From Desulfovibrio intestinalis (GTDB lineage Bacteria; Desulfobacterota; Desulfovibrionia; Desulfovibrionales; Desulfovibrionaceae): DNA of 64,000 nucleotides. Below the pieces are notes generated by a model, which saw only the letters and a program-made list of their open reading frames with translations, searched no databases and had not been told where the DNA came from. Each line of letters starts with the position of its first letter. Positions within the stretch are counted from its first letter, which is position 1. Of this stretch, positions 56,350 to 64,000 are shown piece after piece. The stretch covers positions 1 to 64,000 of the forward strand of contig NZ_JACHGO010000007.1 of assembly GCF_014202345.1 (NCBI RefSeq), written 5' to 3'. The translations under genes were made by a program, and so were the position numbers.

Positions 56350-57576
56350 TTAGTGCCGCCGCCGTGCGCTCGCCTCCACGGCATCCCCTTCACGCAGGTA
56401 CATGCTCAACCCAAGCGAAAGCAGCAGCAAAATGACAAAAACCATATCCGCAGCTCCATAGCCGCCTGTGAGTTCATACGAATACCCCATGATGGGATAC
56501 CCCACGCAGCGCAGCATGATGAAGATGGACACGAACTTGTAGGAAGGCAAAAAATTACCGCTGCCATAATAGTAGGAAACCACCGCTGGCAGCACCGTCC
56601 ACAGACCGCCCACGCATAGCCCGAAACTGAGGCTGAAAATGGTCATGGTCCATACGCTGGCTGGCAAAAAACCAAGACACAAACTCAAGGCGCAGGCCAA
56701 CATGATGCCGTGGGCGGCTGTCAGGGGGGTGAAACGGTCGCAAACCCAGCCCCAGGCATATTTGGCCAGGGCTGCGCACAGTGCGGCGGAGCAGGCCAGC
56801 AGCATGGCGGGATAAGGCGCAATGCCCAAATCCACAAAACGGGGTTTCATCTGGCTCATGACCGACGAACTGACCATCAAAGCCAGGCCAAAGGCCACGC
56901 CCATACAATAGGCACGGGGCGAATGCAGCAACCCGGAGAAAGAAGTGTCCGGCGCGGGCCGCTTGCGGCCCATCATAGGTTCATGCCTTCTGCCGTCGGG
57001 GTGCAGATGCATGGTCTGCGGCGTATCACGCACCAGCACCCACGCCAGAGGAGCCAGAGCGCAGGTCAAAAGACCGATGACAAGATAGGCTACGCTCACG
57101 TCAAAATGATTGATAAGCACCATACTTGCCAAAGGCAGCACAACACCCGACAGGGACGTGCCCGCGTTGGCTATGCCGAACGCCCTGCCGCGAAAATAAT
57201 GAAACCAGTTGCTCATCAAGGCATTGCCAACCACGCCGCCGCATATCTGAGTGGCGCTCCAGGCAATGGTGAACAGCAGGGTGAAGAGCATCATGTTGCC
57301 CGTCATGCCCTGAAGAATGGTAGCCACACCGCCCACCAGCGCCCCCACGGTCATGAGATAGCGCAGTGAAAAACGGGTGGATAATGAAGCCGCCACAGGC
57401 ATGGCCAGTTGCCCTACCAGAGAGGCTACGGCCATGCTGATATTGAGTTCTGCGCGAGTCCAGCCATAGGCTGTACACAGGGGTTCCATAAAGGCGTTCA
57501 TGCAATAGAGCACACTGCCCTGAAGCATGAAATTGCCGCCCATAGAAAGCAGGCTGATTTTCCACCCGTAAAACAT
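56350..57576 (-). CDS. major facilitator superfamily transporter
   Basis: A 12-helix secondary transporter of ~408 residues. The start at 57576 (MFYGWKISLLSMGGNFMLQG) follows GGGGAAG. The pattern FYGWKISLL...YGWTRAELN and a central loop (RDTPQTMHLHPDGRRHEPM) resemble the oxalate/formate antiporter-type MFS group, whose substrates are often monocarboxylates. Substrate unknown. It stands alone between the repeats and the flhB region. Confidence 0.85.
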   Translation of the reverse strand: MFYGWKISLLSMGGNFMLQGSVLYCMNAFMEPLCTAYGWTRAELNISMAVASLVGQLAMPVAASLSTRFSLRYLMTVGALVGGVATILQGMTGNMMLFTLLFTIAWSATQICGGVVGNALMSNWFHYFRGRAFGIANAGTSLSGVVLPLASMVLINHFDVSVAYLVIGLLTCALAPLAWVLVRDTPQTMHLHPDGRRHEPMMGRKRPAPDTSFSGLLHSPRAYCMGVAFGLALMVSSSVMSQMKPRFVDLGIAPYPAMLLACSAALCAALAKYAWGWVCDRFTPLTAAHGIMLACALSLCLGFLPASVWTMTIFSLSFGLCVGGLWTVLPAVVSYYYGSGNFLPSYKFVSIFIMLRCVGYPIMGYSYELTGGYGAADMVFVILLLLSLGLSMYLREGDAVEASARRRH

Positions 57577-57893
57577 TTCTTCCCCAATACAGGGGCCTGT
57601 CAGGCCGCCCCTTGCGCACATGACCAATGCAGAAACCTGCGGCCATATTTTGCTTTTATTGCGGTCTTGCCGGCATTGCGGTCAACCCTGTCAACCGATG
57701 ATCTTTTATTCTGGCGCAGTAAAACAGCACGCATGCCCGCCTGCTCGAAGTACAAGCTGTTCGGCAGCGGCCCGCCTGCCACGATGCGCAAGCATATGAA
57801 AGCCCATACACCCCTTGTTGTACATCCTCAAGCCCTTAGCGCCCTGCGTAGCTGATGCCCTACCCATAAAAACTGCGCCAATCCTCTATGAAT

Positions 57894-57925
57894 GAGGGAC
57901 ACATGGATGCAGTGCGTCCCTTTTT
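57894..57925 (+). terminator. terminator-like hairpin upstream of the flhB promoter
   Basis: AGGGAC (57895-57900) and GTCCCT enclose an ACATGGATGCAGTGC-type loop region and run into TTTTT. It would insulate flhB from upstream plus-strand transcription. Confidence 0.6.
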
Positions 57926-57930
57926 CATCG

Positions 57931-57945
57931 GGCACGCTTTTTGCT
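57931..57945 (+). promoter_or_regulatory. sigma-54 (-24/-12) promoter of flhB-flhA
   Basis: GGCACGCTTTTTGCT matches the sigma-54 consensus with the -24 GG and -12 GC correctly spaced. Transcription would begin near 57957, about 50 bases before flhB. Early and middle flagellar genes are commonly under sigma-54 control. Confidence 0.75.
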
Positions 57946-58006
57946 GTTTGCTATGGCGCACGGCTTTTTCTTAAAGCCGCGCCAATATAACGACGGCGGA
58001 TATGGC

Positions 58007-59086
58007 ATGTTCGGCACACAAAAAGATCCCAGTAAAACAGAAAGCGCTACCCCAAAACGCGTCAATAAACAACGCGCCGAGGGCAATGTTCCAAAATCGC
58101 AGGAACTGGGCAAGGCTGTAAGCCTGCTCGGCGGCATGTCCATTCTTTACGCATGGATAGGCCCAATGAGCGAAGAAATAAAAAAGATCTTCCGCCATTT
58201 TTTGAGCCATGCCTGGGAATTCGACCCCAACCCGGAGAATGTATACAGCCTGACGCTGGAGCTTATGGTCGAAATCTGCAAGATCATCATGCCCGTTCTG
58301 CTCACGCTGGCCTTTCTGAGCATGCTTGCCCAACGCCTTCAGGTGGGCAAACTGTGGACCACCAAAGTTTTCAAGCCCAAGATGCAGCGTTTCAATATCT
58401 TCAAGGGTATCAAACAGATGCTCTTTTCGCCCCAGACCATACTACGCACCATAAAAAGCCTGTTATTTTCCATAATCCTGTCCCTTATTCCCGCATGGAT
58501 CATTTATAAAGAATACGAAAATTTTCTGCCTATGTATTATGCCACCACCGAAGGCGTGGCCATATACATGCTCAAAATGGCGTTCAAGCTGGCAAGCTAT
58601 GCTCTCATACCCATTCTTATCATTGCGGCCTTTGACGTGTGGCAGTCGCGCTATGCGTACAAGGAAAACATGAAGATGACCAAGGATGAAGTGAAAGACG
58701 AGCACAAGCAGGCCGACGGTGACCCCAAGGTCAAGAGCGAACAGCGCAAAAAGATGATGGAGGCCATGAGCAAGCGCATGTTGCAGGACGTGCCCAAGGC
58801 TGACGTTGTCATCACCAACCCCACACACATCGCCGTGGCCCTACGCTACAACGTGTCCGAGGCTCCGGCCCCGGTGGTGGTGGCTATGGGCGCGGACCAC
58901 CTTGCTGAAAAAATCAAGCATATAGCCCGCGAAAACAAAATTCCCATTCGCGAAAATGTGCCTCTGGCACGGGCTTTGTATAAGTCTGCCGAAGTGGGCG
59001 ATATGATTCCCGAGGAGCTGTACAAGGCTGTAGCCACGGTACTGGCGGCCATCTGGAAGCTCAAGCCAAGGGTTCACAATTCATAG
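58007..59086 (+). CDS. flhB: flagellar export protein FlhB
   Basis: Substrate-specificity switch of the flagellar export apparatus. The N-terminus (KTESATPKRVNKQRAEGNVP) and four hydrophobic helices are typical. The autocleavage site NPTH is present in VVITNPTHIAVALRY. The start at 58007 (MFGTQKDPSKTE) is chosen; earlier in-frame starts would lie inside the promoter. About 359 residues. flhA follows after 52 bases. Confidence 0.95.
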   Translation: MFGTQKDPSKTESATPKRVNKQRAEGNVPKSQELGKAVSLLGGMSILYAWIGPMSEEIKKIFRHFLSHAWEFDPNPENVYSLTLELMVEICKIIMPVLLTLAFLSMLAQRLQVGKLWTTKVFKPKMQRFNIFKGIKQMLFSPQTILRTIKSLLFSIILSLIPAWIIYKEYENFLPMYYATTEGVAIYMLKMAFKLASYALIPILIIAAFDVWQSRYAYKENMKMTKDEVKDEHKQADGDPKVKSEQRKKMMEAMSKRMLQDVPKADVVITNPTHIAVALRYNVSEAPAPVVVAMGADHLAEKIKHIARENKIPIRENVPLARALYKSAEVGDMIPEELYKAVATVLAAIWKLKPRVHNS

Positions 59087-59138
59087 TATTTCCAGTGTGC
59101 TCTCCTGACCGGGACCACATAAACGAGGTGTCAGAAAA

Positions 59139-61238
59139 ATGGCTGCAGCAATCATCCCCAAGATGGATTACAGCAGGTTTTCAAAAAATGGCGAAATCAT
59201 GCTGGCCGCTGGCGTGGTCATCATCCTTTTCGTCATGCTGGTGCCACTGCCCACCTTCTTTCTGGACATTATGCTCTGCGTGAGTATTTCCATATCATTG
59301 CTGGTGCTTATCACCACGATGTTCATGACTTCGCCGCTGGAATTCACCATCTTTCCGTCCCTGCTGCTGGTGACAACCCTGCTGCGGCTTTCACTCAACG
59401 TGGCCGCCACCCGTCTTATTTTGCTGAATGGCGATATGGGCGTGGACGCGGCAGGTTCCGTCATTCGTGCCTTCGGCGAATTCGTCGTGGGCGGCAGTTA
59501 CGTGGTGGGCGCGGTCATATTCATGATCCTGTTCATTCTGAACAAAGTGGTCATTACGGCAGGTACCACGCGTATCGCCGAAGTGGCCGCGCGTTTTACC
59601 CTGGATGCCATGCCCGGCAAGCAGATGGCCATTGAAGCTGACCTCAACGCCGGGCTCATTGATGAAGAGCAGGCCACAGCCCGGCGCAACGGGCTGCGCA
59701 AAGAAGCCGACTTCTACGGCGCAATGGACGGTGCGTGCAAATTCGTTTCAGGTGACGTGAACGCGGGTATGTTCATCACTCTGGTCAATATCGTCGGCGG
59801 CATCATCATTGGTATGGTGCAGAAAGATATGGACTGGAACACGGCGCTCACCACCTACTCCCTCTTGACCATCGGTGACGGCCTGGTTTCCACCATTCCC
59901 TCCATCATCGTGTCCACGGGCACGGGCCTGCTGGTGTCGCGCGCGGCATCCGAAGCCAAGATGGGCGAAGAATTTCTGGCGCAGCTTACATTCAACAGCC
60001 GTGCGCTCAGGATGGTCTCGGCGGTGCTTCTGCTTTTCGCACTTGTTCCCGGCCTGCCCACCCTGCCCTTCCTGGTCATTTCTGCGCTCATTTTCACGGT
60101 AGCCCGCCTCACGGACAAAAACGAAGCCCAGGACGAAGCCAGGGAAAAGCAGGAAAAGAAAGCCAAGGCTGGCTCCGGCACCGCCGACACACCGGAAGAA
60201 GTACAGGCCCTTCTGCCTCTGGATACGCTGGAGCTGGAAGTGGGCTACGGCCTCATCCCGCTGGTGGACGAAGAACAGAGCGGCAACCTGCTGGCGCGCA
60301 TACGCTCCATCCGGCGGCAATTCGCCCTGGATATGGGCGTGGTCATTCCCTCATTGCACCTGCGCGACAACCTGCAGCTGAAGCCCGGCCAGTATTCCCT
60401 GCTCATCAAGGGCAATCAGGTGGCCTCTGCGGAAATTCTTGTGGACCATTTTCTGGCAATGGATCCCGGCAATGTGACCACCAAAATTCACGGCATAGAG
60501 ACACGCGAACCCGCCTTCAATCTGCCTGCCCTCTGGATACCGGACAGCCAGCGCGAAGAAGCCATGCTGGCGGGCTATACGGTAGTGGACCCGGCAACAG
60601 TCATCGCTACCCACCTGACAGAAGTGTTCAAGCGTCACCTGTCGGACTTTCTGGACCGTCAGGCAGTGCAAGGCCTGCTGGACACCGTGGCCAAGCATTC
60701 GCCCAAGGCTGTGGAAGACCTTGTGCCGGGCGTGCTGCCTCTGGGCACAGTGCAAAAGGTGCTGCAACTTCTGGTGCGGGAAAATGTGGGCATTCGCGAT
60801 ATGCTTACCATTGTGGAAACGCTGGGCGATTTTGGCGGCGGCGTCAAAAACCCGGATATGCTGGCCGAATATGTGCGCGAAAAACTGGCCCGCTCCATTG
60901 TGCGCCCCTATCTGGACAGCCAGGGCACCCTTCCGGTGCTTACCCTGGCCCCCAATGCCGAGCGTATGGTGCAGGAAGGCGTGCGTCAGGCCGACACGGG
61001 TGCAATGTTTCTTTCGCTTAATCCCGCGTCGGCTCAAAAACTGGTGCAAAACATCAACACCGCCGTGGAAAATGCCGTCGGCACCGACGGTCAACCCGTA
61101 CTGCTGGTGAATCCCATCATACGCCCGCATCTGGCGCAGCTGGTCACCCGCTTTCTGCCCTCGGTTCCCGTAATCTCCCAGGCCGAGATTCCGCCAGACA
61201 TCCGGCTTCAGTCCGTGGGCAGCGTGGCTGCCGAATAG
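59139..61238 (+). CDS. flhA: flagellar export protein FlhA
   Basis: Export-gate component with an N-terminal eight-helix membrane domain and a C-terminal cytoplasmic domain that docks chaperone-substrate complexes. Family blocks are TTLLRLSLNVAATRLIL, RIAEVAARFTLDAMPGKQMA, ADLNAGLI, STIPSIIVSTGTGLLVSRA and the C-terminal LVNPIIRPHLAQLVTRFLP. About 699 residues. The next genes that often follow (flhF, fleN) are absent. Confidence 0.97.
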   Translation: MAAAIIPKMDYSRFSKNGEIMLAAGVVIILFVMLVPLPTFFLDIMLCVSISISLLVLITTMFMTSPLEFTIFPSLLLVTTLLRLSLNVAATRLILLNGDMGVDAAGSVIRAFGEFVVGGSYVVGAVIFMILFILNKVVITAGTTRIAEVAARFTLDAMPGKQMAIEADLNAGLIDEEQATARRNGLRKEADFYGAMDGACKFVSGDVNAGMFITLVNIVGGIIIGMVQKDMDWNTALTTYSLLTIGDGLVSTIPSIIVSTGTGLLVSRAASEAKMGEEFLAQLTFNSRALRMVSAVLLLFALVPGLPTLPFLVISALIFTVARLTDKNEAQDEAREKQEKKAKAGSGTADTPEEVQALLPLDTLELEVGYGLIPLVDEEQSGNLLARIRSIRRQFALDMGVVIPSLHLRDNLQLKPGQYSLLIKGNQVASAEILVDHFLAMDPGNVTTKIHGIETREPAFNLPALWIPDSQREEAMLAGYTVVDPATVIATHLTEVFKRHLSDFLDRQAVQGLLDTVAKHSPKAVEDLVPGVLPLGTVQKVLQLLVRENVGIRDMLTIVETLGDFGGGVKNPDMLAEYVREKLARSIVRPYLDSQGTLPVLTLAPNAERMVQEGVRQADTGAMFLSLNPASAQKLVQNINTAVENAVGTDGQPVLLVNPIIRPHLAQLVTRFLPSVPVISQAEIPPDIRLQSVGSVAAE

Positions 61239-61250
61239 GTTTACCATCTA

Positions 61251-61304
61251 TAGAACATAAAAAAGCTGAAGGCCCGCAAGGGTTTTCAGCTTTTTTATGT
61301 TCTA
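61251..61304. terminator. bidirectional intrinsic terminator after flhA
   Basis: A 20-bp perfect stem (starting TAGAACATAAAAAAGCTGAA at 61251-61270) with a GGCCCGCAAGGGTT loop; A and T tracts lie inside the arms. Confidence 0.92.
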
Positions 61305-61320
61305 TGAGGGGCAACCCTAG

Positions 61321-61467
61321 GAACTGTTTCCAAATAAATGATTTTGCACCAAGGGCAAGGAAAAGGGAGGTTTTTACGAAAGGAGTGTACTTTTGCGGTA
61401 CATGACGGGAGTAAAAATTGGCTTCTGACATAGCCCGTTGGGCAAAAGAATTATTTAGAAACAGCCC
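61321..61467. mobile_element. MITE-like element with terminal inverted repeats and CTAG duplication
   Basis: 147 bases without coding capacity. The left end GAACTGTTTCCAAATAA and the right end (minus strand GGGCTGTTTCTAAATAATT) form imperfect inverted repeats extending to TTTTGC, about 27 bases. Both ends are flanked by CTAG (61317-61320 and 61468-61471), a probable 4-bp target duplication. CTAG fits the YTAR target of IS5-group transposases, which could mobilise it in trans. Confidence 0.7.
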
Positions 61468-61902
61468 CTAGCCAAAAATCGGGAGCAGGCGCGGCTTTGC
61501 CCTGCCGTTACGCGGCGAATTCCGTGCACCGCCGCCCGGCGGTTCTGCAAACAGTGGGCGGCGAAGCCTGTGAAGCGAAGGTTGTCATCAGCATGGCTGA
61601 ACGTCCCTGCGGGCTTTCAGTTTTTCCGTTGCAGGCCGTGTGGCTGTAATTCGAAAGCTCTATAATTTTTTTCCCGTTCACGTAACAACGAACGCTGTTT
61701 CAGCATTACAATGTAAAAATATTGACGATTTTTTATTGCATCACATGCGGTGAGATCTTTTAGACCATACTATCAGAACTGTTTTAAAAATATTCGAATA
61801 CTCTATTTGCCACACGGTAACAGCAAAAAAATTTAATTTTGTATTAAAAATTTTTTTAACAAAAAAACAATCCAATATAGTTTCATATTATACTTTAACT
61901 AT
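61468..61902. other. non-coding gap, increasingly AT-rich
   Basis: Nothing recognisable beyond the right-hand CTAG of the MITE. The base composition becomes AT-rich from about 61650, continuing into the XRE gene. Confidence 0.5.
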
Positions 61903-62097
61903 CTATTCTGAAAATAAATCCTTCACACTGACTCCAAGTGCATGCGCTATACTCCAAAGTGTTGACATACGGCACTCTGAAATAAGGTGGCTTCTTGCAC
62001 GCGTTATAGTTTGGCTCGACAAGCCTGTCTTTTCTTCAAGTTCTTTATACGTCACCCCCTTGGCAATCATTATCTTTTTAATATTACTTTTTAGCAT
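61903..62097 (-). CDS. small XRE-family (Cro/C1-type) helix-turn-helix regulator
   Basis: 64 residues that make up a single HTH domain (VTYKELEEKTGLSSQTITRA, then WSIAHALGVSVKDLF). GAGGTAGC precedes the ATG. AT-rich compared with flanking genes, suggesting transfer, possibly with a phage or plasmid origin. A 26-bp perfect palindrome lies 45 bases upstream and is a probable autoregulatory operator. Confidence 0.85.
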   Translation of the reverse strand: MLKSNIKKIMIAKGVTYKELEEKTGLSSQTITRARSHLISECRMSTLWSIAHALGVSVKDLFSE

Positions 62098-62141
62098 GTG
62101 CTACCTCTCGACAAAATACCCTACCAGCCTTGCCCTAACTA

Positions 62142-62167
62142 GTTTACGGTGATATATCACCGTAAAC
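62142..62167. promoter_or_regulatory. 26-bp perfect palindrome, probable operator of the XRE regulator
   Basis: Half-site GTTTACGGTGATA followed by its exact inverse. It is 45-70 bases upstream of the XRE start, where a promoter is expected. HTH regulators bind such dyads as dimers. Confidence 0.65.
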
Positions 62168-62300
62168 CGCTGGAATTATCCGTCATCCTTTGACGAAACG
62201 CTTTGCGTGCTTTTAACCAAGGCTGCAATCCGGCCAGATATGAACAAACTCAATCACTGAACGAGAGCACAAACCACTTGCGGTATTCCTTGGCAGGTAA

Positions 62301-64000
<1,700 letters not shown>

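Overview
The window looks like chromosomal DNA of a sulfate-reducing bacterium close to Desulfovibrio (Desulfovibrio desulfuricans group). The reasons are a GC-rich genome with compact minus- and plus-strand operons, an archaeal-type entry into the shikimate pathway placed ahead of pheA-aroA-tyrA, several multi-haem c-type cytochrome genes, TauE/SafE sulfur-anion export, and abundant methyl-accepting chemotaxis proteins and flagellar genes. The species assignment is inference; no rRNA or tRNA gene was found.

Layout. 0-8 kb: a lytic transglycosylase with LysM repeats, a SpoU-type rRNA methyltransferase, the flagellar operon fliL-fliN-fliO-fliP-fliQ, and yggS-era. 8-10 kb: an accessory stretch with a VUT-family transporter, a very AT-rich DUF421 gene and two kinds of dispersed repeat. 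10.6-14.5 kb: a three-gene electron-transfer operon (TsdA-like dihaem cytochrome, then two cytochrome bd-like membrane subunits each carrying c-type haem motifs). 14.9-16 kb: a cluster of repeat-family-A copies. 16-25 kb: PHP phosphatase, ribF, DEAD-box helicase, hisI-hisG, a YkgJ protein, and a TauE exporter with a membrane partner. 25-35 kb: a PilZ-like protein, tyrS, a racemase, a eukaryotic-style bifunctional PFK-2/FBPase-2 and a chemoreceptor. 35-41 kb: ilvB-ilvN with an upstream leader/attenuator, a TerC-CBS-CorC protein, and rpsB-tsf. 41.8-49.5 kb: an M16 protease, a PTS EIIC-EAL fusion, CbiR and a DHH phosphoesterase. 49.5-55.3 kb: the aromatic amino acid operon. 55.3-56.3 kb: more family-A repeats. 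56.3-64 kb: an MFS transporter, flhB-flhA behind a sigma-54-type promoter, a small XRE regulator with a 26-bp operator-like palindrome, and a chemoreceptor cut by the window end.

The most notable finding is regulatory. Two amino acid biosynthetic operons are preceded by unannotated leader peptides coupled to intrinsic terminators. Ahead of the aromatic operon a 34-residue leader has eight aromatic residues in a ten-residue stretch, and an 11-bp antiterminator pairing competes with the terminator. Ahead of ilvB-ilvN a leader rich in Val/Leu/Ile precedes a strong terminator. Both look like ribosome-mediated transcription attenuation.

Other candidates for new biology are the EIIC-EAL fusion, which would link sugar sensing or transport to c-di-GMP breakdown, the TsdA/bd-like haem-c operon, and three families of dispersed structured repeats, one of which shows compensatory base changes in its hairpins.
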